NCBI GenBank assembly: GCA_002455915.1
Contig: DKLU01000067.1
Coordinates: 1-13,616, forward strand
Length of the DNA: 13,616 nt
Reading direction: 5' to 3'
From: Chryseobacterium sp. UBA6632
Lineage (GTDB): Bacteria > Bacteroidota > Bacteroidia > Flavobacteriales > Weeksellaceae
Part shown: in pieces, positions 5,747 through 13,596 of the stretch
How positions within the stretch are numbered: position 1 is the first letter of the stretch
Layout: every line of letters begins with the position of its first letter
The notes under the pieces: model-generated
The model's input: only the letters and a program-made list of their open reading frames with translations
What the model was told of the DNA's origin: nothing
Database searches by the model: none
Position numbers and translations under genes: made by a program

Positions 5747-7189
5747 ATGTCAATCAGACCAAAAACGAAAACCTTATTTTTATCATCATTACTTATATCA
5801 ACCACTTTTTTTTCACAGGCTCATAACGTTTCGGAAGGTTATCAAAAACCGACAGATCCGCTTGTTGTTCAGAATCTGGAAAATTGGCAGGATTTAAAAT
5901 TCGGACTTTTCATGCATTGGGGAACGTACAGCCAATGGGGAATTGTCGAAAGTTGGAGCCTTTGTCCGGAAGATGAAGATTGGACGAAAAGAAAACCTGA
6001 ACACGGAAAATCTTACTACGAATATGTGAAAAACTATGAAAATCTTCAGTCGACTTTTAATCCGACTCAGTTCAATCCACAAAAATGGGCAGATGCAGCC
6101 AAAAAAGCTGGGATGAAATATGTGGTTTTCACAACAAAACATCACGATGGTTTTGCAATGTTCGATACGCAACAGTCTGATTATAAAATAACTTCATCAA
6201 AAACACCTTTCTCCAAAAATCCAAAAGCGGATGTTGTAAAAGAAGTTTTCAATACATTCCGAAAAGACGGCTTCAAAATCGGAGCCTATTTTTCAAAACC
6301 CGATTGGCATTCCGATGATTATTGGTGGTCATACTTCCCACCAAAAGATCGAAATGTAAATTACGATCCGAAAAAGTACCCTGAAAGATGGAATAATTTC
6401 AAAAATTTCACTTTTAATCAGTTAAATGAAATCACTTCAAACTACGGCAAAGTCGATATTCTTTGGTTAGACGGAGGTTGGGTTCGTCCGTTTCACACCA
6501 TTGATCCAAATGTTGAATGGCAAAGAACGATTAAAGTTGAGCAGGATATTGACATGGATAAAATCGGCACAATGGCTCGAAAAAATCAACCCGGAATTAT
6601 TATTGTAGACCGCACTGTTCCTGGAAAATGGGAAAATTATGTGACTCCCGAACAAGCCGTTCCAGAAAAAGCACTTTCGATTCCGTGGGAGAGCTGCATT
6701 ACGATGGGGGATTCGTTTTCGTATGTTCCGAATGACAATTATAAATCGTCTCAAAAAATCATTGAAACTTTAGTGAAAATCATTTCGAGAGGTGGAAATT
6801 ATCTGATGAATATTGCTCCCGGACCAAATGGAGATTATGATCCGATTGTTTATGAAAGATTAAATGAAATTTCAGGTTGGATGGATAAAAACCAGTCGGC
6901 GGTTTTTGCGACGAGAAGTATCGCACCTTATCACGACGGAAATTTTTATTACACCCAAAGCAAAGATGGAAAAACGGTGAATATTTTTCACTTGGATGAA
7001 AAAACAAATTATGAATCTCCATCAACATTAAGTTTTGCAATTCCTGATAATTTTAAGCCAAAATCTTTGAAAATTTTAGGATTGTCAAACAAAATTCAAT
7101 GGAAAAAAATAGGAAATTCAATTGAAATTAATTTACCAAAAGAAAGAAGTCAATTAAAATATTCAACGGTAATTCAGATTACCCTATAG
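5747..7189 (+). CDS. Exported alpha-L-fucosidase, glycoside hydrolase family 29
   Basis: This 480-residue enzyme should release terminal alpha-L-fucose from glycans by a retaining mechanism. Residues 1-25 form a signal peptide (basic start, LFLSSLLISTTFF core, cleavage near SQA-H), so it acts in the periplasm or at the surface. GH29 marks are KFGLFMHWGTYSQWG (51-65), KYVVFTTKHHDGFAMFD (124-140), GAYFSKPDWH (179-188) and VDILWLDGGW (236-245), with Asp242 as the expected nucleophile. RGGNYLMNIAPGPNGD (348-363) is also typical. The general acid is less conserved; Glu302 (TPEQ) and Glu315 (PWESC) are candidates that I cannot separate. Residues about 385-480 form the small C-terminal beta domain. 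The length is normal and the gene is intact. It precedes a GH3 gene in the same orientation, across a structured 251-base gap, which suggests joint degradation of a fucosylated substrate. No clean promoter could be read upstream. Confidence 0.93.
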   Translation: MSIRPKTKTLFLSSLLISTTFFSQAHNVSEGYQKPTDPLVVQNLENWQDLKFGLFMHWGTYSQWGIVESWSLCPEDEDWTKRKPEHGKSYYEYVKNYENLQSTFNPTQFNPQKWADAAKKAGMKYVVFTTKHHDGFAMFDTQQSDYKITSSKTPFSKNPKADVVKEVFNTFRKDGFKIGAYFSKPDWHSDDYWWSYFPPKDRNVNYDPKKYPERWNNFKNFTFNQLNEITSNYGKVDILWLDGGWVRPFHTIDPNVEWQRTIKVEQDIDMDKIGTMARKNQPGIIIVDRTVPGKWENYVTPEQAVPEKALSIPWESCITMGDSFSYVPNDNYKSSQKIIETLVKIISRGGNYLMNIAPGPNGDYDPIVYERLNEISGWMDKNQSAVFATRSIAPYHDGNFYYTQSKDGKTVNIFHLDEKTNYESPSTLSFAIPDNFKPKSLKILGLSNKIQWKKIGNSIEINLPKERSQLKYSTVIQITL

Positions 7190-7440
7190 TTGAAATTGTA
7201 AACTATGTTTATATTAAACGACATAGGAAATCGGAGCGTTAAGAAAATAAATTCTGCGAACGTTAAGAAAATTCTACTGTTTGAGCGCGACACAAATGTT
7301 GAACTGAAAAACAAACATCAATTCGCGCGAGTTTTAGAATTTTTAGTGAACAGATTTTAATTTTAGCGAAGAGTTCCAAGTCTTGAATTTTTGGTTCTTC
7401 TGTTTCAAGACAAAAGAACCATAATTAAATCAAATTATTT
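7190..7440 (+). repeat. Structured repeat-like intergenic region between the GH29 and GH3 genes
   Basis: This gap holds no gene but a series of repeats. CGTTAAGAAAAT occurs at 7237-7248 and again at 7261-7272, 24 bases apart. GCGCGA (7285-7290) pairs with TCGCGC (7323-7328), enclosing ATGTT (7296-7300) with AACAT (7314-7318), to make a nested hairpin. At the 3' end two structures overlap: GTCTTGAA (7380-7387) with TTCAAGAC (7404-7411), and an 11-position stem 7393-7403 with 7410-7420 (10 pairs, one C-A mismatch). The hexamer CTTGAA can also pair with the loop TTCAAG of the second hairpin. I recall similar intergenic sequences ending in a GGTTCTT...AAGACAAAAGAAC motif in Chryseobacterium-like genomes, so this is probably a dispersed element. 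It is unverified. Confidence 0.6.
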
Positions 7441-10101
7441 ATGCACTTTAAATTTCGTTTTAAAATCATAGCAATTTCATTATTGAATTCTGTAATTATT
7501 TCAGCTCAAAAACCATTATATAAAGATCCAAAACAACCGATTGAAGCAAGGGTTCAGGATTTGCTTAAACGCATGACTCCTGAAGAAAAATTCTGGCAAT
7601 GCTTTATGATTCCGGGAGATTTGGATAACGTTCCGAAAGGTCAATATGCTCACGGAATTTTCGGATTGCAGGTAAGTGCGGGAAATCAAGGAGGTGGAGT
7701 TGCTGGACAATTATTGAAATACAATGCGAATGAAGATGCGGAAAGACTGGCAAAAAAAATCAATGCGATTCAAAAATATTTTGTGGAAGAATCTCGATTG
7801 GGAATCCCAATTATCCCTTTTGATGAGGCTTTGCACGGATTGATGCGTGAAGGTGCGACTGCTTTTCCACAAGCGATCGGTTTGTCGGCAACTTTCAATC
7901 CTGAATTAATGAAACAAGTTTCGACAGCGATAGCAAAAGAGTCGAGATTGAGAGGAATTCGTCAGATTTTAACGCCGGTTGTGAATTTGGCAAGTGATGT
8001 TCGATGGGGAAGAACCGAGGAAACTTATGGCGAAGATCCATTTTTAACTTCTGTGATGGGAGTGAATTTTGTAAGTTCTTTTGAAAATCAGGGAATTATT
8101 ACAACTCCGAAGCATTTTTTAGCGAATGTTGGTGAAGGTGGAAGAGATTCATATCCAATTCATTGGAGCAAAAGATATTTGGAGGAAACACATTTAATTT
8201 CTTTTCAAAAAGCCTTTCAACAAGGAAAAAGTCGTTCTGTGATGACTTCCTATAATTTATTGGATGGCCGACCCTCGACAGCTAATCATTGGTTGTTGAC
8301 CGAAAAATTAAAAAAAGAATGGAATTTCAACGGTTTCGTGATTAGCGATGCAAGTGCAGTTGGTGGAGCAAACGTTCTGCATTTTACGGCAAAAGATTAT
8401 GATGATGCTTCTGCACAGGCGATCAACGCTGGACTTGATGTAATTTTTCAGACTGAATATCAACATTACAAATTGTTTATTCCGCCGTTTTTGGATGGAC
8501 GAATTTTGAAGGAAAGAATTGATGATGCGGTAGCAAGAGTTTTGAGAGCAAAATTTGAATTAGGTTTGTTTGAAAACCCTTATGTTTCCAACAAAGACAT
8601 TGATGAATTAAAGAAAATAAATCATAAACCTTTAGCGGAAAAGACAGCGATTGAATCTTTTGTTTTACTTCAAAATAATAATCAAACACTTCCGATTTCG
8701 GAAAATTATAAAAAGATTTTAGTGGTTGGAACTGATGCTGTTGATGCAAGATTGGGTGGTTACTCAGGACCGGGAAATAAAAAAGTAAGCATTTTGGATG
8801 GGATTAAAAATTTCATTAAAAATAAAAATGTTGAAGTCAATTATTCAAAAGGAATTGATTGGAATTTGAAGCAATTTGTAACGGTTCCGACTGAATTTTT
8901 ATCTTCTGAAAATCAAAAAGGATTAAAAGGAAATTATTTTTCTAATTCAGATTTAAAAGGAAATCCTGCATTTGAAAAACAGGACGAACAATTAAATTTC
9001 AAATGGACTTTATATTCTCCAAATCCTGAAAAACTGCAACCCGACAATTATAGCGTTCGTTGGACAGGAAAATTGGAAGCTCCGAATTCAGGAAAATATC
9101 AATTGGGACTTCGTGGAAATGATGGTTTCAGACTGTTTTTAAATGGGGAATTATTAATTGATAATTGGGAAAAGTTGAGTTATTCAACAAAAACTGTTGA
9201 CGTAGATTTTATTAAAGGTCAAAAACAGAATATCGTTGTAGAATTTCATGAAAATAGAGGAGAAGCAAACATCGAATTGATTTGGAATTATGGTTTAAAT
9301 GATTATCAAAAAGATTTTAATGATGCTTTGAAGCTTGCTCAAAATGCAGATTACATCATCGTGACAGCAGGAATTCATGAAGGAGAATTTCAGGATCGTT
9401 CTTCACTGAGTCTTCCCGGAAATCAGGAACAATTTATTCAGGAAGTTTCAAAATTAAACCCTACAGCGGTTGTCTTAGTCGGTGGTTCTGCGATAAAAAC
9501 GACGAATTGGAAAGATAAAGTCGGAGCAATTTTAGATGTTTGGTATCCCGGTGAAGAAGGCGGAAATGCCGTTGCAAAAGTACTTTTCGGCGCAGAAAAT
9601 CCTTCTGGAAAATTGCCAATTACGTTCCCAATCGAAGAAGGGCAATTACCTTTGACATACAATCATCATCCGACGGGAAGAGGGAATGATTATCATGATT
9701 TGAGTGGAGAACCGTTGTATCCTTTCGGTTTTGGATTGAGTTATACGACTTTCGAAATTTCTGATTTACAATTAAATCAATTAAAATTTACTGAAAATGA
9801 TACGATTATTGCGAAAGTGAATGTGAAAAATACAGGTTCAAAGGCAGGAAGTGAAGTTGTTCAATTGTATGTAAAAGACTTGCTAGCTTCGGTTTCAAGA
9901 CCGATTATTGAGTTGAAAGGTTTTCAAAAAGTAGAACTAAAAGCGGGAGAATCAAAGCAAATTTCGATTGAAGTTCCTGTGAAAGAATTACAGTTTTTAG
10001 ATGAGAAAATGAATTGGATTGTAGAAAAAGGAACCTATCGAATTTTTGTCGGAAATTCTTCTAAGAATTTGCCATTGAAGCAGAACATTGAAATTGAATA
10101 A
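7441..10101 (+). CDS. Exported GH3 glycoside hydrolase with an inserted PA14 domain
   Basis: This 886-residue exported enzyme is probably a beta-glucosidase or related exo-glycosidase. A signal peptide covers about residues 1-22 (basic start, IIAISLLNSVII, cleavage near ISA-Q). The GH3 N-terminal barrel spans about 35-375, with IPFDEALHG (125-133), RWGRTEETYGEDP (188-200), TTPKHF (221-226) and GFVISDAS (298-305), where Asp303 is the expected nucleophile. The C-terminal alpha/beta domain starts near 400 and is interrupted by a PA14 domain (about 493-617: GNYFSN, YSVRWTGKLEAPNSGKYQL, GNDGFRLFLNGELLIDNWE). It resumes with HEGEFQDRSSLSLPG (646-660), where Glu647 or Glu649 is the likely acid/base. 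A fibronectin III-like domain ends the protein (about 785-885). PA14 insertion at this place is known from fungal and bacterial beta-glucosidases and can shape substrate choice. The SDAS motif replaces the commoner SDW/SDY/SDH, so the exact specificity is open. Confidence 0.92.
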   Translation: MHFKFRFKIIAISLLNSVIISAQKPLYKDPKQPIEARVQDLLKRMTPEEKFWQCFMIPGDLDNVPKGQYAHGIFGLQVSAGNQGGGVAGQLLKYNANEDAERLAKKINAIQKYFVEESRLGIPIIPFDEALHGLMREGATAFPQAIGLSATFNPELMKQVSTAIAKESRLRGIRQILTPVVNLASDVRWGRTEETYGEDPFLTSVMGVNFVSSFENQGIITTPKHFLANVGEGGRDSYPIHWSKRYLEETHLISFQKAFQQGKSRSVMTSYNLLDGRPSTANHWLLTEKLKKEWNFNGFVISDASAVGGANVLHFTAKDYDDASAQAINAGLDVIFQTEYQHYKLFIPPFLDGRILKERIDDAVARVLRAKFELGLFENPYVSNKDIDELKKINHKPLAEKTAIESFVLLQNNNQTLPISENYKKILVVGTDAVDARLGGYSGPGNKKVSILDGIKNFIKNKNVEVNYSKGIDWNLKQFVTVPTEFLSSENQKGLKGNYFSNSDLKGNPAFEKQDEQLNFKWTLYSPNPEKLQPDNYSVRWTGKLEAPNSGKYQLGLRGNDGFRLFLNGELLIDNWEKLSYSTKTVDVDFIKGQKQNIVVEFHENRGEANIELIWNYGLNDYQKDFNDALKLAQNADYIIVTAGIHEGEFQDRSSLSLPGNQEQFIQEVSKLNPTAVVLVGGSAIKTTNWKDKVGAILDVWYPGEEGGNAVAKVLFGAENPSGKLPITFPIEEGQLPLTYNHHPTGRGNDYHDLSGEPLYPFGFGLSYTTFEISDLQLNQLKFTENDTIIAKVNVKNTGSKAGSEVVQLYVKDLLASVSRPIIELKGFQKVELKAGESKQISIEVPVKELQFLDEKMNWIVEKGTYRIFVGNSSKNLPLKQNIEIE

Positions 10102-10211
10102 ATTATCATCAAAAATAAATATGGTACGATATATGTAATATTCACATCGAAATCGAATGAATTTAATTGAAAAACAGTATTTAACTAAAATCATTCAAAA
10201 ATTTAAATGTC

Positions 10212-10472
10212 ATGAAAAAGTTATTTATATCAACCATTTTATTAGTCGGTTTATCAACAAGTGCTTTTGCACAAAAACATCCCACGCCGCCGCCTCATCC
10301 TTCGAAAAGCGAACTGATTGCGATTAAATCTAAAGAGCTTGACAAGAGATATAATCAGGAAAAAAAGTTGATCTTGAATCATCCTTTGGCAACAAAAAAA
10401 ATGAAACAAGATCAGTTAAAGGCTTTAAATGAAAAATACAGAAGCCAAAAACAATTGCTTAAAAAGATGTAA
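10212..10472 (+). CDS. Small exported basic protein of unknown function
   Basis: The product has 86 residues. A clear signal peptide (MKKLFISTILLVGLSTSAFA, cleavage before Gln21) is followed by a Pro/His-rich linker (KHPTPPPHPSK) and a Lys-rich helical stretch (about 32-86) that should form one or two amphipathic helices. The mature protein would have about 66 residues and a strong positive charge in the envelope. No family is recognised. It stands alone, 110 bases after the GH3 gene and before a terminator at 10564-10595. The gap 10102-10211 shows no convincing regulatory signal. It could bind nucleic acid, lipid or another envelope partner, but nothing in the sequence decides this. Confidence 0.72.
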   Translation: MKKLFISTILLVGLSTSAFAQKHPTPPPHPSKSELIAIKSKELDKRYNQEKKLILNHPLATKKMKQDQLKALNEKYRSQKQLLKKM

Positions 10473-10563
10473 TATTTGCTAATTTATACAAATAAGTCAA
10501 TTAATTAGGTTTAATTAGAATTATTTAATTTTGTGAAGTTTTCAATTAAAAATAAAATTTATT

Positions 10564-10595
10564 AAAAGAGAATACTTAGTTGTTCTCTTTTTTTT
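10564..10595 (+). terminator. Rho-independent terminator before lpdA
   Basis: A perfect 9-bp stem (AAAAGAGAA at 10564-10572 with TTCTCTTTT at 10583-10591) and a 10-base loop end in a run of Ts to 10595. It lies 92 bases after the stop of the small exported gene, so that transcript has a long AT-rich 3' tail. Confidence 0.8.
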
Positions 10596-10665
10596 GTTTT
10601 ATATTAAATGAAATGGGACTTATTATGCATTGCTTTACAGATTTACAGAAACGTGCTTCATCCAA

Positions 10666-10673
10666 TATTTTTC
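10666..10673 (+). promoter_or_regulatory. Weak -7-like element upstream of lpdA
   Basis: TATTTTTC differs from the flavobacterial -7 consensus TAnnTTTG only in the last base. It lies 28 bases before ATG 10702, a plausible distance for a short leader. No TTG was found at the expected 17-23 base spacing, so this is only a candidate. Confidence 0.25.
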
Positions 10674-10701
10674 CTTAAATTCGCATAAAAATTTTAAACT
10701 A

Positions 10702-12090
10702 ATGAATTACGATATTATTGTCATCGGAAGTGGTCCTGGTGGATATGTTACTGCAATCAGAGCGGCACAATTGGGTTTTAAAACCGCAATTATCGAGAAA
10801 GAAAATTTAGGAGGAATTTGCCTTAATTGGGGATGTATTCCAACTAAAGCTTTGTTGAAGTCGGCTCAGGTTTTTCATTATATCAATCACGCTGAAGATT
10901 ATGGTTTAAATAAAGTTGAGGGAAGTTTTGAATTTCCTAATGTAATCCAAAGAAGCCGTGGAGTTGCCAACAAAATGAGCAAAGGGATTGAGTTCTTGAT
11001 GAAAAAGAACAAAATCGATGTTATTTTAGGTACTGCAAAAGTACAAAAAGGTAAAAAAGTTTCTGTTACAGATAACGAAGGAAAAGTAACTGAATATACA
11101 GGTAATCACATCATTATCGCGACTGGAGCTCGTTCTAGAGAATTACCAAACTTGCCTCAGGATGGTAAAAAAGTAATCGGATACAGACAGGCATTATCTC
11201 TTCCTGAGCAGCCAAAATCTATGATCGTTGTAGGTTCTGGAGCTATTGGGGTAGAGTTTGCTGATTTCTATAACACAATGGGTACAAAAGTAACTGTTGT
11301 TGAATTTATGCCAAACATCGTTCCTGTAGAGGATGAGGATGTTTCTAAGCACTTAGAAAAATCTCTGAAAAAGTCAGGAATCGAAATCATGGTAAATGCT
11401 TCTGTAGAAAGTGTTGACACAAGCGGAGAAGGCGTAAAAGCTACTGTAAAAACTGCAAAAGGAAATATCGTTCTTGAAGCTGATATCTTATTATCTGCTG
11501 TTGGAATTGCTGCAAACATCGAGAACATCGGTCTTGAAGAAGTGGGAATCCAGACAGATAAAGGTAGAGTTTTGGTAAACGAATGGTACGAAACTTCGGT
11601 TCCTGGATATTATGCAATCGGAGATTTAATTCCTACTCAGGCTTTGGCACACGTTGCTTCTGCTGAAGGGATCACTTGCGTTGAAAAAATCAAAGGACTT
11701 CACGTTGAGAAAATCGACTATGGCAATATCCCTGGATGTACGTATTGTCACCCGGAAGTTGCTTCTGTTGGTCTTACAGAAAAGCAGGCTAAAGAAAAAG
11801 GTTACGAAATCAAAGTTGGTAAATTCCCTCTTTCTGCAAGTGGAAAAGCGACTGCAAACGGAAATACAGACGGTTTTGTTAAAGTTATTTTCGATGCTAA
11901 ATATGGTGAATGGTTAGGTTGCCACATGATTGGAGAAGGTGTTACAGATATGGTGGCTGAGGCTGTTGTTGCTAGAAAATTAGAGACTACAGGTCACGAA
12001 ATCATCAAATCTATTCACCCGCACCCGACAGTTTCTGAAGCTATCATGGAAGCTGCTGCTGCTGCTTACGGAGAAGTGATTCACATTTAA
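10702..12090 (+). CDS. lpdA: Dihydrolipoyl dehydrogenase (E3)
   Basis: This 462-residue flavoprotein reoxidises dihydrolipoyl groups of 2-oxo acid dehydrogenase complexes and/or the glycine cleavage system, passing electrons through a disulfide and FAD to NAD+. Seen are the FAD-binding GSGPGG (9-14), the redox-active pair in GGICLNWGCIPTK with Cys40 and Cys45, the NAD-binding VVGSGAIG in the middle with an acidic residue after the next strand (VTVVEF), which favours NAD over NADP, the second FAD motif GYYAIGD, and the active-site His441-Glu446 dyad in HPHPTVSE near the C-terminus. There is no N-terminal lipoyl domain. The ATG at 10702 is chosen because an in-frame ATG at 10630 adds 24 residues that do not belong to the family. 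The gene stands alone, without E1/E2 genes, as is common for a shared E3. Codons fit the rest of the window but the gene is relatively GC-rich (about 40% in bases 11221-11280), consistent with high expression. Confidence 0.95.
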   Translation: MNYDIIVIGSGPGGYVTAIRAAQLGFKTAIIEKENLGGICLNWGCIPTKALLKSAQVFHYINHAEDYGLNKVEGSFEFPNVIQRSRGVANKMSKGIEFLMKKNKIDVILGTAKVQKGKKVSVTDNEGKVTEYTGNHIIIATGARSRELPNLPQDGKKVIGYRQALSLPEQPKSMIVVGSGAIGVEFADFYNTMGTKVTVVEFMPNIVPVEDEDVSKHLEKSLKKSGIEIMVNASVESVDTSGEGVKATVKTAKGNIVLEADILLSAVGIAANIENIGLEEVGIQTDKGRVLVNEWYETSVPGYYAIGDLIPTQALAHVASAEGITCVEKIKGLHVEKIDYGNIPGCTYCHPEVASVGLTEKQAKEKGYEIKVGKFPLSASGKATANGNTDGFVKVIFDAKYGEWLGCHMIGEGVTDMVAEAVVARKLETTGHEIIKSIHPHPTVSEAIMEAAAAAYGEVIHI

Positions 12091-12104
12091 TTGTAAGATG
12101 TCAG

Positions 12105-12131
12105 TTTGTCAAAGTTTTAATCTTTGACAAA
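12105..12131 (+). promoter_or_regulatory. Perfect hairpin just after lpdA
   Basis: TTTGTCAAAG (12105-12114) and CTTTGACAAA (12122-12131) form a perfect 10-bp stem with loop TTTTAAT, starting 14 bases after the lpdA stop. It lacks a T tract and is followed by a real terminator at 12148. It may protect the 3' end of the lpdA mRNA. Confidence 0.55.
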
Positions 12132-12147
12132 GTTTAAAAATAGAAGG

Positions 12148-12181
12148 AGCCATAGATTTTTTATCTGTGGCTTTCTTTTTT
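12148..12181 (+). terminator. Rho-independent terminator of lpdA
   Basis: A 10-bp stem (AGCCATAGAT at 12148-12157 with ATCTGTGGCT at 12163-12172, one G-T pair) and a T5 loop are followed by TTCTTTTTT. It is a strong terminator for the lpdA transcript. Confidence 0.85.
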
Positions 12182-12241
12182 ATCTCACATATTTTCTTAA
12201 TTTTATTCCACTAAATAAACTTTTAAAAATTCAAAAAAACG

Positions 12242-12856
12242 ATGTTTAAAAAATTAGCTGCAGAAGCGTTAGGACTAGGAGATATTGGTAAAATTATTCC
12301 TTCTCACGATTATGATAAAGTAGATTCTGATGATTATATTTTATCCGAAGACAATGAGAAAATTTTCTTCTTGATTAAATCTAAAAGAGATGAATACTGC
12401 TTTACAAACAGAGCATTAATTCATATCGACGGAGCAAGTGCGTTGGATAAAAAGAGAATTTTGAAGAGATACGAATATTATCAGTTTCCTTTTTCGAATA
12501 TCGCATTGCAGACTGCCGGAACAATAGATTTAGATGTTGAAATTTCATTCAATATTGGGAATGTTCCATTAATGATCAGCGTTGCGAAAGGACAAATCGA
12601 TCAGTTAAAAGATCTTTATAAGGCTCTTTTGGCGATTCAGCAGGAAGTTCATCACAATCATTCTTTGTTGAATTTTTCTAATGACAGCATCCAAAAAGCA
12701 ATCACAAGTATAGCTTCCGGAAAGCAGGAAAACGTCTCTAAAAGTCAGGAATTAAGAGCAATCAACGAGTATGTTTTTGCGTGGAACACGAATAGTTTCG
12801 ATAAGTATAATCAAAAAGATTTCTCAAGAATTTTTGAAAAGTATATTAATAACTAA
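12242..12856 (+). CDS. Bacterial PH-domain protein (YvbH-like)
   Basis: The product has 204 residues. The N-terminal two thirds (about 1-125) match the bacterial pleckstrin-homology domain (bPH_1) of YvbH-like proteins. It opens with MFKKLAAEALGLGDIGKII, then DKVDSDDYILSEDNEKIFFLIKSK, DEYCFTNRALIHIDG, KKRILKRYEYYQFPFSNI and TAGTIDLDVEISFNIG. A helical tail follows (about 130-204, DQLKDLYKALLAIQQ... and a C-terminal YNQKDFSRIFEKYI), as in the YvbH extension thought to aid oligomerisation. There is no signal peptide or membrane helix, so it is cytoplasmic. Members form ring-like oligomers in structural studies, as I recall, but the cellular role is unknown. The gene has its own terminator on each side and appears monocistronic. 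Confidence 0.87.
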   Translation: MFKKLAAEALGLGDIGKIIPSHDYDKVDSDDYILSEDNEKIFFLIKSKRDEYCFTNRALIHIDGASALDKKRILKRYEYYQFPFSNIALQTAGTIDLDVEISFNIGNVPLMISVAKGQIDQLKDLYKALLAIQQEVHHNHSLLNFSNDSIQKAITSIASGKQENVSKSQELRAINEYVFAWNTNSFDKYNQKDFSRIFEKYINN

Positions 12857-12881
12857 AATATTATTATATTATATCTACAGC

Positions 12882-12901
12882 CCGGAATCTTCCGGATTTT
12901 T
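12882..12901 (+). terminator. Probable terminator after the PH-domain gene
   Basis: The stem CCGGA (12882-12886) with TCCGG (12891-12895) and loop ATCT is followed by ATTTTT. It is short but GC-rich for this genome. It sits only 11 bases before the next ATG, so it could also affect the start of the next gene. Confidence 0.55.
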
Positions 12902-12912
12902 AATTATTGATT

Positions 12913-13497
12913 ATGAAAAAAACAGCATTTTTACTGCTATTCATTTGCTTCGGACTTTTATTTTCCCAGCAGAAAGATGATAAAAGATATTTTCCGGCAG
13001 AATATACTTTAAAAACGCCCGGCGATACTATCAGGACAAGAATCAGAAATGTAGGAAAATTCTCGAATACAAAGTATTATATCGCCACTATAATGTTTAA
13101 GATGAAGATGAGAGACGACAATGGCGTAGAAACCTGGGTAGAGCCAAAAGATGTTGAATATATCAAAATTACAGACGAAAACAACATTAGCCACGAATAT
13201 TATGCGTCCGTGGGAAGAATGGAGATTAAAGGCGGTCTTATTGAAATTTTGTATGAGGGCAAAAACATGAATTGGTATAGGTTTTATCCTTATGGAACCG
13301 GGATTATTACCAAAGCAGATTTTCTTGTCGATGATAAAAACGGAAAGATTATCAATGAATCCGGATTTTTTAATCCTGGACTTAAAAACAGCCTGAAAAC
13401 AAGATTCGCAGCATACCCCGATCTTATGGCCCTAGTTAATTCATGGAAGACTGATGATGATCTTTTGAAAATACTTCAGCTTTATGATAATAAATAG
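12913..13497 (+). CDS. Exported protein of unknown function
   Basis: The product has 194 residues. A signal peptide covers about residues 1-19 (MKKTAFLLLFICFGLLFSQ, cleavage near FS-Q). The mature part is beta-rich: YFPAEYTLKTPGDTIRTRIRN (about 24-44), a Lys/Met-rich strand (YYIATIMFKMKMRDDNG), EPKDVEYIKITDENN, EYYASVGRMEIKGG, and NWYRFYPYGTGII. A helical C-terminus ends it (LKTRFAAYPDLMALVNSWKTDDDLLKILQLYD). The -P-G-D-T-I-xxx-I- opening is typical of envelope proteins of unknown role in Flavobacteriia, in my recollection. There is no catalytic motif. The start at ATG 12913 is chosen over an in-frame TTG at 12907 because it gives the canonical MKK signal start. It is followed by its own terminator. 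Confidence 0.78.
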   Translation: MKKTAFLLLFICFGLLFSQQKDDKRYFPAEYTLKTPGDTIRTRIRNVGKFSNTKYYIATIMFKMKMRDDNGVETWVEPKDVEYIKITDENNISHEYYASVGRMEIKGGLIEILYEGKNMNWYRFYPYGTGIITKADFLVDDKNGKIINESGFFNPGLKNSLKTRFAAYPDLMALVNSWKTDDDLLKILQLYDNK

Positions 13498-13556
13498 AAA
13501 CAAAGTTTTTCTCTTTGAAATATATAAACAGCCAGAATATTCACTGCAATATAGCT

Positions 13557-13583
13557 AAAGCCTGAGATTTCTCGGGCTTTTTT
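13557..13583 (+). terminator. Rho-independent terminator
   Basis: A 10-bp stem (AAAGCCTGAG at 13557-13566 with CTCGGGCTTT at 13571-13580, one G-T pair) and loop ATTT are followed by TTT and G. This is the strongest terminator near the right edge and ends the transcript of the exported-protein gene. Confidence 0.88.
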
Positions 13584-13596
13584 GTATCTTACCATC

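Noticed and set aside
7190..7440. CRISPR array from the 24-base spaced repeats
   Set aside because: Only two short copies of 12 bases are present, with no regular repeat-spacer structure and no cas genes.
8477..8749. Open frames on the minus strand inside GH3 and other genes
   Set aside because: They lie wholly within well-supported plus-strand genes, and their translations show no family motifs.
10526..10533. TAATTTTG, an exact match to the TAnnTTTG -7 consensus
   Set aside because: No TTG at the expected distance upstream, and transcription from it would meet the terminator at 10564-10595. It is probably chance in AT-rich DNA.
10630..10701. Longer start for lpdA at 10630
   Set aside because: The extra 24 residues do not belong to dihydrolipoyl dehydrogenase, which begins with MNYDIIVIGSGPGG at 10702.
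11654..11917. Alternative plus-strand frame within lpdA
   Set aside because: It is a shadow of the strongly supported lpdA reading frame, with low-complexity translation.
12052..12066. Five GCT triplets in a row as a microsatellite
   Set aside because: They encode the Ala run in the C-terminal helix of lpdA (EAAAAAYGE), which is ordinary for this enzyme.
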